DNA of 64,000 nucleotides from Paracoccaceae bacterium (GCA_019454225.1 CP075370.1:2594001-2658000), one strand, 5' to 3'. Numbered from the stretch's first letter, positions 10,625-19,832 are shown. Notes: generated by a model not told the origin, from the letters alone. A program made the numbers and translations.

Positions 10625-11404
10625 ATGGATCTGGGTATCGGCGGCAGGCGGGCACTGGTCTGCGCGGGGTCGAAGGGGCTGGGGCGCGGCTGTGCCGAGG
10701 CGCTGGCGTCGGCGGGCGTCGACATCGTCCTGAATGCGCGGGGCGCGGCGGTGCTGGAGGCGACGGCCGAGGCGATCCGCGCGGCACATGGCGTCACTGT
10801 CACGGCGGTCGCGGCCGACATCACCACGCCCGAGGGCCGGGCCGAGGTGCTGGCGGCGGCGGGAGAGGTGGACATCCTGGTGACCAACGCGGGCGGGCCG
10901 CCCCCCGGCCTGTGGTCGGACTGGAGCCGCGACGATTTCATCCGCGCGCTGGATGCCAACCTTCTGACGCCGGTGGCGCTGATGCAGGCCATGCTGCCCG
11001 GGATGATCGGGCGGGGCTGGGGACGGGTGGTCAACATCACCTCGCAATCGGTCAAGGCGCCGATCCCCCAGCTGGGCCTGTCGAACACGGCGCGGGCCGG
11101 GCTGACGGGATTTGTCGCGGGAACCGCGCGGCAGGTCGCGCAGCATGGCGTGACGATCAACAACCTGCTGCCCGGAATCCATGACACGGACCGCGCCGTG
11201 GCGCTGGATGCGGGGGCGGCGCGGGCCGCCAACAGCTCGGCCGAGGACGCGCGGCGTGCGCGCGAGGCCACGATCCCGGCGCGGCGATACGGCACCGCGG
11301 CCGAGTTCGGCGCGGCCTGCGCCTTCCTCTGTTCGGTGCATGCCGGGTTCATCGTCGGGCAGAACATCCTGCTGGATGGCGGCGCCACGAATGCCACGAT
11401 CTGA
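10625..11404 (+). CDS. Short-chain dehydrogenase/reductase with substituted catalytic Tyr/Lys
   Basis: 259 residues with the SDR cofactor motif near the N-terminus (CAGSKGLGRGCAEAL, GxxxGxG type) and VTNAGGPPPG in place of NNAG. The catalytic Ser is present (VVNITSQSV), but the YxxxK position reads SNTAR (in GLSNTARAGLTGFV), so Tyr is replaced by Ser and Lys by Arg. This occurs in a distinct FabG-like SDR branch; the reaction is unknown. The C-terminus GQNILLDGGATNATI is typical of SDRs. Preceded by GGAGG at 10616-10620. Confidence 0.85.
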   Translation: MDLGIGGRRALVCAGSKGLGRGCAEALASAGVDIVLNARGAAVLEATAEAIRAAHGVTVTAVAADITTPEGRAEVLAAAGEVDILVTNAGGPPPGLWSDWSRDDFIRALDANLLTPVALMQAMLPGMIGRGWGRVVNITSQSVKAPIPQLGLSNTARAGLTGFVAGTARQVAQHGVTINNLLPGIHDTDRAVALDAGAARAANSSAEDARRAREATIPARRYGTAAEFGAACAFLCSVHAGFIVGQNILLDGGATNATI

Positions 11405-11492
11405 CGGCAGGAACCGGGGGGGCCCGCAAGGGACTTTACCGGGATGAGTGTATGTCGCTAGCCTCTCGCAACCCGGGCGAGAGGAGGCGCGC

Positions 11493-13106
11493 ATGCCCAC
11501 ACATTTCCAGGCCAGCAACGCGTTTCTGACGGGAACGGGCTATACGTTCCAGAACCCGGGCGACAGTCTTGTGCTGTTGCCCAACTTCTTCATGCTGAAC
11601 CCCGAGGGGTCGGTTATCCATGCCGCAGACACGCTGAGCGACATCGGCGTGACGCTTTTCGGCACTGTTGCGTCCGGCGAGGCGATCGCGGTGTCGCTGG
11701 AGGCGCAGGGATCGGTGCTGGTCATCGGGGCGGCGGGCGCGGTCAGCGCGTCGCATCCCACGGGCGCCGCCTCGGCGGTGTCGATGTCGGGGGGGTGGTC
11801 GAGCTTCACGAATCGCGGAACGGTCAGCAGCACCAGCAGCAGCGCGGGCGCCGTCTCGATCCTGGGGGTGGCGTCGACGGGGGTGAACCATGGCGTGCTG
11901 TCGGGAATGGCGCATGGCCTGCTGTTTGCCGGGGGCGGCGGGTTCACGAACCACGGCGACATCGCGGGCAGCGCACATCTGAGCAATGGCGTGGTGCTGG
12001 AGGGGACGGCCACCTTCGTGAACACAGGGCGCATCACGGTCGGCGCTTCGGCATCGTCCGCGGCCATCAGCGGCGAGGCCGGCGGGATCCTGTCGATCAC
12101 CAACAGCGGATCGATCCTGGGGCTGAACGGCTGGGCGCTGACGGCCGCGCAGACCGTGACGCTGGCGAACACAGGGCTGATGGCCGGGGCGCAGGGCATC
12201 GCGCTGGGGTCGGGCCACGACCGGGTAACCAACACCGGACGCATCGAGGGGCCGGTCGACCTGGGCGCCGGCGACGATGTGTTCGACACGATCGGTGGCA
12301 CCGTGGCGGGGCCCGTGGCGGGCGGGGCGGGCAATGACCTGTACCGGATCGGGGCCATTCCGGTGGCGATCGTCGAGCTTGCCGGCGGCGGACAGGACAC
12401 CATCGAGGCGGCGGTCGACTGGGACCTGGGCGCGACGCCCGAGGTCGAGGCGCTGGTGCTGCTGCCGGGCGGGGTGATCGGGTCGGGCAACGCGCTGGAC
12501 AACCAGATCATCGGCAATGCGGCGCGCAACCGGCTTTATGGTGGCGATGGCAACGATACGGCATGGGGCGGGGCGGGCGACGATCTGATCCACGGCGGGC
12601 GCGGCGACGACAGCGCATCGGGCGGCGAGGGCGACGACCGCATCGCGGGCCAGGCCGGGCGCGACACGCTCCATGGCGACAATGGTGACGACACGCTGCT
12701 GGGCGGTGGTGGCAACGACCTCCTCTATGGCGGCGACGGCGACGATCTGCTGGTGGCGGGCGGCGGGCGCGACCGGCTGTGGGGCGGGCTGGATGCCGAC
12801 ATCTTCCAGTTCCGCACGGTGGCGGATTCCCCGGTGGGCAGCAGCCTGCGCGATACGGTCGAGGATTTCGAGATCGGGGTCGACCTGATCGACCTGTCGA
12901 TGATCGACGCCAACACCACCGTCACCGGCGACCAGGCCTTTGTCTGGATCGGCACCGGCGCATTCACCGGCGTCGCGGGGCAGTTGCGGTTGCAGGCGGG
13001 GGCGAGCAGCAGCCTGCTGGGCGACGTGAATGGCGACGGGGTGGCGGATTTCGAGATCCTGATGCGGAACGTGGCGGCCATGACCGACAGCGACCTGATC
13101 CTGTAG
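11493..13106 (+). CDS. RTX-type calcium-binding protein
   Basis: 537 residues. ATG 11493 follows GAGGAGG at 11481-11487. The N-terminal ~330 residues are Gly/Ser/Thr-rich beta-repeat sequence (repeated 'FTNHG', 'ITNSGSI', 'VTNTGRI' units), suggesting a beta-helix. From about residue 345 there are seven or more glycine/aspartate nonapeptides (LYGGDGNDTAWGGAGDDL, IAGQAGRDTLHGDNGDDTL, and so on) that bind calcium. The C-terminal tail (VEDFEIGVDLIDLSMID, then DVNGDGVADFEILM) is the usual secretion-signal region of RTX proteins exported by type I systems. No type I exporter genes are adjacent; the next gene is an ABC ATPase of importer type. Confidence 0.85.
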   Translation: MPTHFQASNAFLTGTGYTFQNPGDSLVLLPNFFMLNPEGSVIHAADTLSDIGVTLFGTVASGEAIAVSLEAQGSVLVIGAAGAVSASHPTGAASAVSMSGGWSSFTNRGTVSSTSSSAGAVSILGVASTGVNHGVLSGMAHGLLFAGGGGFTNHGDIAGSAHLSNGVVLEGTATFVNTGRITVGASASSAAISGEAGGILSITNSGSILGLNGWALTAAQTVTLANTGLMAGAQGIALGSGHDRVTNTGRIEGPVDLGAGDDVFDTIGGTVAGPVAGGAGNDLYRIGAIPVAIVELAGGGQDTIEAAVDWDLGATPEVEALVLLPGGVIGSGNALDNQIIGNAARNRLYGGDGNDTAWGGAGDDLIHGGRGDDSASGGEGDDRIAGQAGRDTLHGDNGDDTLLGGGGNDLLYGGDGDDLLVAGGGRDRLWGGLDADIFQFRTVADSPVGSSLRDTVEDFEIGVDLIDLSMIDANTTVTGDQAFVWIGTGAFTGVAGQLRLQAGASSSLLGDVNGDGVADFEILMRNVAAMTDSDLIL

Positions 13107-13190
13107 GATGTGACGCGGGGCCCGCCCCTTGTCGCGGTTGGTCCCGGCTGCTAGGACCGCCCAAATCCTTACGGTTTTGGTGGAGAACCG

Positions 13191-14294
13191 GTGCCCCTCA
13201 CACAGCACGACCGACCGGAGGCCGCGGCCCCTGCCCGGCTGGCCGTCACCGGGCTGACCCGGCGGCTGGGCGGCATGGCCGTGGTGGACGACCTGTCGCT
13301 GCGGGTGGCGGCCGGTCAGGTGACCTGCCTGCTCGGGCCTTCGGGATGCGGCAAGTCAACGACGCTGCGGATGATCGCGGGGGTGGACCGCCCGGACGCG
13401 GGCGAGGTCGCGATCGACGGGCGCGTGATGTCGGGTGCCGGGCAGTTCATGCCACCCGAGTCCCGCGGCGTGGGGCTGATGTTTCAGGACTTCGCGCTGT
13501 TCCCGCATCTGACGGTCGCGCAGAACGTGGGCTTCGGCCTGCGCGGCGACCGGGCGGCGCGGGATGCGCGGGTCGGCGAACTGCTGGAACGGGTGAACCT
13601 GACCGGTTTTGCCGCCAAGCATCCGCATGAACTGTCGGGGGGAGAACAGCAGCGGGTGGCGCTGGCGCCGCGTCCGCGCGTGATGCTGATGGACGAGCCG
13701 TTCAGCGGGCTGGACAACCGCCTGCGCGACGGCATCCGCGACACCACGCTGGACATCCTGAAGGACGAGGGTGCGGCGGTGGTTCTGGTGACCCACGAAC
13801 CGGACGAGGCGCTGCGGATGGGCGACGAGATCGCGCTGATGCGCGGCGGCCGGATCGTGCAGCGCGGCAGCCCCTACAACATCTACAACGCCCCCGCCGA
13901 CCGCGCGGCCGCCGCGTTCTTCAGCGATGTGAACGTAATCCGCGGAACGTCGCGCGGCGCGCTGACCGAAACGCCGTTCGGCGCCTTCCTGACGCCGGGC
14001 CACGCCGATGGCGCCGAGGTCGAGATCGTGATCCGCCCGCAGCATCTGAAGATCGACTTCGACCGCGGCGGGCGGGGTCCGAACCCCACCCCGCAGGACG
14101 GCACGCCCGCGCGGGGCACGGTGCTGAGGGCGCGCTATCTGGGGCGCGAGAGCCTGGTGGATTTCCGCATGGATTTCGACGGTGGGCGGCTGACAGCCTC
14201 GGTTCCCGGGGTCTTCCTGCCAAGGCCGGGCACGGTGCTGTGGCTGATGATCCGCCGCGACCGGTGCTTCGTGTTTCCCGCCGCAGCGCGATAG
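13191..14294 (+). CDS. ABC transporter ATP-binding protein (FbpC/PotA type) with short internal deletion
   Basis: 367 residues from GTG 13191. Walker A is GPSGCGKSTT, the Q-loop is FQDFALFPHLTV, the signature is LSGGEQQR, Walker B is VMLMDEPFSG and the H-loop is VTHEPDEA. The C-terminal ~110 residues form a TOBE-like domain. This layout fits iron(III) or polyamine/sulfate-type importers. No permease or binding protein gene is adjacent, so it is an orphan ATPase. Between signature and Walker B the text reads RVALAPRPRVML. Relatives usually read RVALARALAPRPRVML, so four residues appear to be missing; activity is uncertain. Confidence 0.85.
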   Translation: MPLTQHDRPEAAAPARLAVTGLTRRLGGMAVVDDLSLRVAAGQVTCLLGPSGCGKSTTLRMIAGVDRPDAGEVAIDGRVMSGAGQFMPPESRGVGLMFQDFALFPHLTVAQNVGFGLRGDRAARDARVGELLERVNLTGFAAKHPHELSGGEQQRVALAPRPRVMLMDEPFSGLDNRLRDGIRDTTLDILKDEGAAVVLVTHEPDEALRMGDEIALMRGGRIVQRGSPYNIYNAPADRAAAAFFSDVNVIRGTSRGALTETPFGAFLTPGHADGAEVEIVIRPQHLKIDFDRGGRGPNPTPQDGTPARGTVLRARYLGRESLVDFRMDFDGGRLTASVPGVFLPRPGTVLWLMIRRDRCFVFPAAAR

Positions 14295-14307
14295 CGCGGT
14301 CCGGCCG

Positions 14308-15000
14308 CTACCCTTGCAGGCCGACCGCAGGCCCGCTACGCGCCTGCCAGGCGGCCAGGTCGCGCCCGGGTTCGCGGACGAAGGGGTGGTCATGAACCTG
14401 GCAGTCCGCGATCCGGTCCAGCCGGAAGCTGCGGAAATCGCCGCGCAGGTCGCAGAACGCCGCCAGCGTCCAGACCCGTCCCCAGAATTCAAGCTGCAGC
14501 GGGCGGATGTCGCGCGCGGTGGCGCGGCTGGTTTCGTCGCAATAGTCGATGCGCGTGGCCAGGCCATCGCGCACCGCCCGGCGCAGGGCCGCCAGATGGC
14601 GGGCCCCCGTCTCGGTCTCGGTGGCGGTATAGACAAAGGGTGCCGGACCCGGCGCCGCGGCCAGCCGCGGCGGCAGGGCCGCGACGATCTTGGCCGTCAG
14701 GTTCCCGGCCGCGCGGGCAAGCCCCGGGTCCGCCCCCCGCGCCACCAGCGCCGCGCCCAGCCGCAGCGCCTCGATTTCCTCGACCGTCAGGGTCAGCGGC
14801 GGCAGGTCCACCGACTCGCGCAGCATGTAGCCCAGGCCCCGCTCGCCCTCGACCGGCCAGCCTGCGGCCTGCAGGCGCGCCATGTCGCGCCAGACCGTGC
14901 GGGTCGATACCTCCAGCCGGTCAGCGATGGCGCGGGCGGTGTGCAACCGCCCGTCGCGCAGGATCTGGATCAGGTCGAACAGGCGCGTGGTCTGCGGCAT
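14308..15000 (-). CDS. YafY-type transcriptional regulator (HTH + WYL domain)
   Basis: 230 residues. A DeoR-like winged helix occupies the N-terminus (TTRLFDLIQILRDGRLHTAR, then VSTRTVWRDMARLQAAGWPV). A WYL-type ligand-sensing domain follows from about residue 130, with EFWGRVWTLAAFCDLRGDFR near its end. Such regulators often control the adjacent gene or respond to nucleic acid or small-molecule ligands. It lies 30 bases upstream of... more precisely it follows, on the same strand, the secreted protein at 15031-15402, so the two may be co-transcribed. Convergent with the ABC ATPase gene (14-base gap). Confidence 0.85.
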   Translation of the reverse strand: MPQTTRLFDLIQILRDGRLHTARAIADRLEVSTRTVWRDMARLQAAGWPVEGERGLGYMLRESVDLPPLTLTVEEIEALRLGAALVARGADPGLARAAGNLTAKIVAALPPRLAAAPGPAPFVYTATETETGARHLAALRRAVRDGLATRIDYCDETSRATARDIRPLQLEFWGRVWTLAAFCDLRGDFRSFRLDRIADCQVHDHPFVREPGRDLAAWQARSGPAVGLQG

Positions 15001-15030
15001 GGCCCAACCTGTCGCGGCCCTTTGGCGGCG

Positions 15031-15402
15031 TCAATCCATGCGCCAGCGCAGGGCATCGTGGCGCATGGTCAGGCTGTCCATGTCAATCAGGGCGACAAAG
15101 GCACCGAAGGCAGGTTCGGCGGTCATCGCCTGCGCACCGGCCTGCGCGGCCCCCAGCGACGACCATTCCACAAGATCGGTCCAGACGCCGCCCTCGGCCC
15201 GCACAAGACGGCGCGCGACAAAGCCGGGTGCGGTCCGCAGCGGCGGTTCGGTCGCGGCTGCGGCGGCCAGGAAATCGGCCTCGGGCGTTCCGGCGACAAG
15301 GCGGAAGGACACCACCTCGATCACCGGGCCGTCGCCCGCTGCGCGGGCGGCGTCGGGGGCGGCAAGGGCAAGCGTCGGGACAAGGCAGGGCAGAAGGCGC
15401 AT
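15031..15402 (-). CDS. Small exported protein, ABM-like fold suspected
   Basis: 123 residues with a signal peptide (LLPCLVPTLALAAPDAARAA). The rest (VIEVVSFRLVAGTPEADFL, RTAPGFVARRLV, WTDLVEWSSLGAAQAGAQAM) has the spacing of dimeric alpha-beta barrel proteins of the antibiotic-biosynthesis-monooxygenase type: beta strand, helix, 'PGF..R.L', then 'W....D...W.S...A..A'. The family call is from pattern only. It lies between two YafY-type regulators on the same strand, either of which may control it. Confidence 0.6.
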   Translation of the reverse strand: MRLLPCLVPTLALAAPDAARAAGDGPVIEVVSFRLVAGTPEADFLAAAAATEPPLRTAPGFVARRLVRAEGGVWTDLVEWSSLGAAQAGAQAMTAEPAFGAFVALIDMDSLTMRHDALRWRMD

Positions 15403-15463
15403 CGGGGAACTCCGTCTGGGTTGCTGGTGCGCCCTTATGGACGGCGCCTGCCGACAGGGTGTG

Positions 15464-15823
15464 TCAGTTGCCGTGGGGGTCCGGCACGTCGGCCTGCGGC
15501 AGGAGCATCGCGATCTTGGCCAGCAGGCTTTTCGCGCCGCGCGCGCGCACGCCCTGCTCTGCGGCCTGATCGTTCAGCCCGGCCACGAGCGCGTCCAGTT
15601 CGTCCTGCGTCAGCATCAGCGGCGGCAGCATCAGCGGCGCCCGCAGGATATAGCCAAGCCCCCTGCCCCCGGTCACCGGCAGTCCGGTCGCCGCCATCAC
15701 CGCCATGTCGCGCCAGATCGTCCGGGTCGAGACGCCCAGCGCGGCGGCCAGTTCCGCCGCAGTGTGCAGCCGTCCGTCGCGCAGGATGCGGATCAGGGCA
15801 TAGATGCGGTCATCGCGCTTCAT
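15464..15823 (-). CDS. HTH-only YafY/DeoR-like regulator
   Basis: 119 residues from ATG 15823 (MKRDDRIYALIRILRDGRLH). The winged-helix part (VSTRTIWRDMAVMAATGLPV, then GGRGLGYILRAPLMLPPLML) closely parallels the regulator at 14308-15000. The protein stops after LLAKIAMLLPQADVPDPHGN, so the WYL sensor domain is absent. It may be a shortened paralogue binding related operators. A longer upstream frame (to 16207) runs antisense through tatA and is not used. Divergent from tatA. Confidence 0.7.
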   Translation of the reverse strand: MKRDDRIYALIRILRDGRLHTAAELAAALGVSTRTIWRDMAVMAATGLPVTGGRGLGYILRAPLMLPPLMLTQDELDALVAGLNDQAAEQGVRARGAKSLLAKIAMLLPQADVPDPHGN

Positions 15824-16001
15824 CGCGGCAGGGTCGGGCCAGTCCGGGCGCGGGTCAACGGGGGATACTGACAAAATACTGTCAGTTGCCTGCGCGCAGC
15901 GCCGCCTTCTGCTTTGCGGGGGGGAAGCGAAGGGGCTAGACCGTCGTTCATGACAGGTCCCGCCCGTCGCGGGGCATCGGGCATCCACAGGGAGATCCCC
16001 C

Positions 16002-16214
16002 ATGCTGAACAATATCGGCCTTCCCGGCCTTCTTCTGATCGCGGTTGTCGTGCTTGTGCTGTTCGGGCGCGGCAAGATCTCGTCGCTGATGGGCGAGGTG
16101 GGCAAGGGCATCACCGCCTTCAAGCGCGGCGTGAAGGAGGAGACGGCGGAAATCGAGGCCGCCGCCAAGGACGCGCGCGACGTGACGCCCACCGCCGACA
16201 AGGACAAGGTCTGA
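16002..16214 (+). CDS. tatA: Sec-independent protein translocase subunit TatA
   Basis: 70 residues. One N-terminal membrane helix (GLPGLLLIAVVVLVLFGRGK) with the FGRGK hinge, an amphipathic helix (ISSLMGEVGKGITAFKRG) and a charged tail, exactly the TatA plan. It forms the pore oligomer for folded proteins crossing the inner membrane. GGAG lies at 15991-15994. First gene of tatABC. Confidence 0.95.
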   Translation: MLNNIGLPGLLLIAVVVLVLFGRGKISSLMGEVGKGITAFKRGVKEETAEIEAAAKDARDVTPTADKDKV

Positions 16215-16242
16215 GGCTCTGCCCGGAACGGGATGAAACGCG

Positions 16243-16767
16243 ATGTTCGACATCGGCTGGACCGAGCTTCTGCTTATCGGGATCGTGGCGCTGATCGTGA
16301 TCGGCCCGAAAGACCTGCCCGAAATGTTCCGCACCCTGGGCCGGTTCACCGCCAAGGCGCGCGGGATGGCGCGCGAGTTCTCGCGCGCGATGGAGGCGGC
16401 GGCTGACGAATCCGGCGTGAAGGACGTGGCCAAGGACATCCGCAACGCCGCGAACATGCCCAAGACGGGCATGGATGCGGTGAAGGAAGCGGCGCGCAAG
16501 TTCGAGACCTGGGATCCGCTGAAGGCGACCAAGGCCGCCGCGCCCAAGGCTGCGAAGGCCGCATCCACCGTCGCCGATCCCGGGGCCGCCGATCCCGGGG
16601 CCGTCGAACCGGCACCGGCCCCCGCGCGCCCGATGGGCCCGGCGACACAGGCCCTGGCCGAGGCGCAGGCCGCCAAGCGCGCCGAGGCCGAGGCGCAGGC
16701 CGCCACGCTGCGTCAGGCGCGCAGCCCGGGCAAGGCGGGTGACACGACCGAGGGCACGGACGGATGA
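16243..16767 (+). CDS. tatB: Sec-independent protein translocase subunit TatB
   Basis: 174 residues. The N-terminus [20 protein letters not shown] with [14 protein letters not shown] is diagnostic for TatB. The amphipathic helix is followed by a long Ala/Lys/Pro tail containing a short tandem duplication (two DPGA units, at about residues 109-116). TatB binds twin-arginine signal peptides with TatC. Its stop overlaps the tatC start (ATGA, 16764-16767). Confidence 0.95.
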   Translation: MFDIGWTELLLIGIVALIVIGPKDLPEMFRTLGRFTAKARGMAREFSRAMEAAADESGVKDVAKDIRNAANMPKTGMDAVKEAARKFETWDPLKATKAAAPKAAKAASTVADPGAADPGAVEPAPAPARPMGPATQALAEAQAAKRAEAEAQAATLRQARSPGKAGDTTEGTDG

Positions 16768-17657
16768 GCCAGACGGATGACATCGACGACAGTTCCGCCC
16801 CGCTGATCGAGCACCTGGCCGAACTTCGCAACCGGCTGATCAAGTCGGTGATCGCCTTCCTGATCGGCATGGTGATCTGTTTCACCGTGTGGAACCCGAT
16901 CTTCAATTTCCTGACGAATCCGATCTGCTCGGCGCTGGCCGAACGCGGCCAGGACTGCGGGCTTTACCTGATCAAGCTGCAGGAAGGGTTCTTTGTGGCC
17001 ATCCGGATCTCGCTTCTGGGCGGCTTCGCGCTGGCATTCCCGGTGATCGCCTTCCAGATGTGGCGCTTCGTGGCGCCGGGCCTGTACAAATCGGAAAAGG
17101 GCGCCTTCCTGCCCTTCCTGGTCGCCTCGCCGGTCATGTTCGCACTGGGGGCGGCCTTTGCGTTCTATGGGGTCCTGCCGCTGGCCTTCGACTTTTTCCT
17201 GAACTTCCAGCAGTTCGGACCCGCCGTCGTGCCCGAAGGTGCCGAGGCGGGCGCCGTGGCGGCGGTGGAGCCGGGGGCTGCCGGCATCCTGTTCCAAGGC
17301 TCGATGGAGGAATATCTGTCGCTGACCACCAAGTTCATCATGGCCTTCGGCATCTGTTTCCAGCTGCCGGTGCTGCTGACCCTGATGGGCAAGGCGGGGC
17401 TGGTGTCGGCGGCCGGGCTGAAGTCGGTGCGCAAATACGCGGTCGTGGGCATTCTGGTTCTGGCCGCGATCGTGACGCCGCCGGACGTGATCACCCAGGT
17501 GATCCTGTTCACCGTGGTCTTCGGGCTTTACGAGATCTCGATCTTCCTTGTCTCGGGCATCGAGCGTCGGCGCGAGGCGCGGCTGCGGGCCGAGGGGCTG
17601 TGGGTGGACCCGGAACCCGATGACGAGACCCCCGACGTCCCGAAGGGCAAGGCATGA
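16764..17657 (+). CDS. tatC: Sec-independent protein translocase subunit TatC
   Basis: 297 residues. The N-terminal cytoplasmic motif [12 protein letters not shown] is diagnostic, and six membrane helices follow. The [14 protein letters not shown] loop is conserved. A periplasmic insertion of roughly 30 residues ([20 protein letters not shown]) sits between helices 3 and 4, as in other alphaproteobacteria. Overlaps both neighbours by four bases. Confidence 0.96.
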   Translation: MSQTDDIDDSSAPLIEHLAELRNRLIKSVIAFLIGMVICFTVWNPIFNFLTNPICSALAERGQDCGLYLIKLQEGFFVAIRISLLGGFALAFPVIAFQMWRFVAPGLYKSEKGAFLPFLVASPVMFALGAAFAFYGVLPLAFDFFLNFQQFGPAVVPEGAEAGAVAAVEPGAAGILFQGSMEEYLSLTTKFIMAFGICFQLPVLLTLMGKAGLVSAAGLKSVRKYAVVGILVLAAIVTPPDVITQVILFTVVFGLYEISIFLVSGIERRREARLRAEGLWVDPEPDDETPDVPKGKA

Positions 17658-18505
17658 GCGAGGCGACGCTGGAACGCATTGCGGCGGCGCTTGAGCGGAT
17701 GAGCCCGCCGCCCGCCCCGGCCCCCGATTTTGCGGCGGCCGATGCCTTTGTCTGGCACACGGGCCCAGACCGCCTGGACCCGGTTGATCAGGTGGCGCGC
17801 GTGGATCTGTCGCTGCTGGTGGGGGTGAACCGGTCGCGCGACACATTGCTGGCCAACACCCGGGCCTTTGCCGGGGGCCTGCCGGCGAACAACGCCCTTC
17901 TGTGGGGCGCGCGGGGGATGGGGAAGTCATCGCTGGTCAAGGCGGTGCATGCCGCGGTGCGGGCCGAGGGGCTGGCGCTGGTGCTGGTCGAACTCAGCCG
18001 CGATGACCTGCCTTCGGTGACGCGGCTGCTGCGGCATCTGCGGGCGGCGGCGGACCGGCGGTTCATCCTGTTCTGCGACGACCTGTCGTTCAGCCACGAC
18101 GACCAGCACTACAAGTCGCTGAAGGCGGTGCTGGACGGCGGGATCGAGGGGCGGCCCGGGAACGTGATCTTCTACGCCACGTCGAACCGGCGCCACCTGA
18201 TGCCGCGTGACATGATCGAGAACGAGCGGTCCACCGCGATCAGCCCTTCCGAGGCGGTCGAGGAAAAGGTATCCCTGTCGGACCGGTTCGGCCTGTGGCT
18301 GGGTTTCCACCCCTGCACGCAGGACGAATACCTGGAGATGATCCGGGGCTACTGCGCCGCGCATGGGCTGAGCGTCGACGAGGCCGCGCTGCGGGCCGAG
18401 GCGATCGAATGGCAGGCGACCCGCGGCGCGCGGTCAGGGCGGGTGGCCTGGCAGTTCTTCCTCGACCTCGCCGCACGGCACGGGGTGCGGCTGGCGGCGG
18501 GCTGA
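17654..18505 (+). CDS. DUF815 family AAA+ ATPase
   Basis: 283 residues. Walker A is [14 protein letters not shown] and Walker B is [10 protein letters not shown], matching DUF815 proteins. The segment [21 protein letters not shown] is the conserved sensor-1 region. The start overlaps the tatC stop (ATGA), so it is translationally coupled to tatABC, a frequent arrangement in Rhodobacteraceae. The function is not known; a chaperone-like or assembly role is only inferred from the fold. Confidence 0.85.
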   Translation: MSEATLERIAAALERMSPPPAPAPDFAAADAFVWHTGPDRLDPVDQVARVDLSLLVGVNRSRDTLLANTRAFAGGLPANNALLWGARGMGKSSLVKAVHAAVRAEGLALVLVELSRDDLPSVTRLLRHLRAAADRRFILFCDDLSFSHDDQHYKSLKAVLDGGIEGRPGNVIFYATSNRRHLMPRDMIENERSTAISPSEAVEEKVSLSDRFGLWLGFHPCTQDEYLEMIRGYCAAHGLSVDEAALRAEAIEWQATRGARSGRVAWQFFLDLAARHGVRLAAG

Positions 18506-18553
18506 TCGCCGGGCATCCCCGGCTCTCCCGGCCGCGGCGGGCCATGCAGACGC

Positions 18554-19486
18554 TCAGCCCGACTGCCGCGCGATGATGCCCAGCACCGTTGCCAGCAGCT
18601 GCGCGGCCAGCATCGCTCCCTGACCGTCAATGTCGCGCGCGGGCATCAGTTCGACCATGTCGAAGGCCACGATCCGGCCCCGCGCCGCCGCACCGGCGAT
18701 CAGGTCGACGACATGCCAGTAGGTCAGCCCTCCGGCCGTGCGCCCGATGGCGGCGGGCATGATCGCCGGGTCGAGCGCATCGACATCAAGGCAGATCGCA
18801 ATGTCCGACCCCGGGGGAATCGCCGCGAGTGCCGCGTCCGTTCCGTCACGGAATACCCGGGAGGCCGGCACGAACACCACGCCGCGCGCCTGCGCATCGG
18901 CCAGATCGCCCGGACGGGCCGAACCGATGCCGCGCTGGCCCACCTGGATCATCGTGCCGACATGCGCCATCTCGGACGCGCGGCGCATGGTGGATGACAG
19001 GCCCAGCCGTTCGCCCGCGACCTCATCACGCCAGTCGACATGCGCGTCGATCTGAAGGATCGTCAGCGGGCGATCCCGACCCGACAGCGCCTGCAGCATC
19101 GGAATGGGAAGCGAGTCGTCGCCCCCCAGCAGAACCGGCACCGCACCCCGCGCCGCGATCCCCGACACCGCGCGACGCAGCCGGTCGCGGTTGCCATCGG
19201 GATCATCCGGCGTGACCGGCACATTGCCGGCGTCCGCGATCGTCACCCCGGGCGGCAGGACCGGGCCGCCAAGATCGAAGTTCACGTGGTGCAGGTTCGC
19301 GGCATAGGCGGCGCCCGCCGCCCGGATCGCGGCGGGACCACCCTCGCAGTAGAACCCGACCGAGGCATAGGGCGTGCAGCCGTCGGCCCCCAGGATCACG
19401 GCGCGATGCGCTGTCCGCCCGTCATCGGCGGGCAGGCCCATGAAGGTCTCGGCCCCGCCCCCGAACATTTCCGCAAGCGTCGCCAT
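18554..19486 (-). CDS. Ureohydrolase (agmatinase/guanidino hydrolase family)
   Basis: 310 residues from ATG 19486 (MATLAEMFGGG). Metal-binding motifs of the arginase/agmatinase superfamily are present: LQIDAHVDWRD and CLDVDALDPAIMPA. The first motif, usually GGDHS, reads GGDDS, replacing a manganese-binding His with Asp. The usual SHGT near position 160 reads SSTMRRA. It is therefore a family member hydrolysing a guanidino compound, but agmatine as substrate is not established. The 20-residue longer frame upstream is rejected for lack of conservation. Confidence 0.85.
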   Translation of the reverse strand: MATLAEMFGGGAETFMGLPADDGRTAHRAVILGADGCTPYASVGFYCEGGPAAIRAAGAAYAANLHHVNFDLGGPVLPPGVTIADAGNVPVTPDDPDGNRDRLRRAVSGIAARGAVPVLLGGDDSLPIPMLQALSGRDRPLTILQIDAHVDWRDEVAGERLGLSSTMRRASEMAHVGTMIQVGQRGIGSARPGDLADAQARGVVFVPASRVFRDGTDAALAAIPPGSDIAICLDVDALDPAIMPAAIGRTAGGLTYWHVVDLIAGAAARGRIVAFDMVELMPARDIDGQGAMLAAQLLATVLGIIARQSG

Positions 19487-19547
19487 GCGCCCCGCCCCCA
19501 AATCTGTCACGCACGCCAGACTGCGACGGCAGCACGGGCACGGCAAA

Positions 19548-19571
19548 TGAAAAGGGCGCCCGAAGGCGCCC
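19548..19571 (-). terminator. Rho-independent terminator after acpP
   Basis: On the minus strand the sequence is GGGCGCC-TTCG-GGCGCCC followed by TTTTCATTT. This is a perfect 7-bp stem with a TTCG tetraloop and a T tract, 25 bases past the acpP stop. Confidence 0.9.
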
Positions 19572-19595
19572 TGTCCGCATCGCGCGGTGCGGCTG

Positions 19596-19832
19596 TCAGG
19601 CCTGCGCCTCGCTGATGAACTTCACGGCGTCGCCGAAGGTCTGGATGGTCTCGGCGGCGTCATCGGGGATCTCGATCCCGAATTCCTCTTCGAAGGCCAT
19701 CACAAGCTCGACCGTGTCGAGGCTGTCGGCGCCGAGGTCATCGATGAACGAGGCATTCTCGGTCACCTTGTCCTCTTCGACGCCCAGATGCTCGACGACG
19801 ATCTTCTTCACGCGGTCGGCGATGTCGCTCAT
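19596..19832 (-). CDS. acpP: Acyl carrier protein
   Basis: 78 residues. The phosphopantetheine attachment site is [15 protein letters not shown] with Ser37. Carries growing acyl chains in type II fatty acid synthesis. Highly acidic and normal length. It lies downstream of fabD and fabG on the same strand and ends in a strong terminator. Confidence 0.97.
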   Translation of the reverse strand: MSDIADRVKKIVVEHLGVEEDKVTENASFIDDLGADSLDTVELVMAFEEEFGIEIPDDAAETIQTFGDAVKFISEAQA

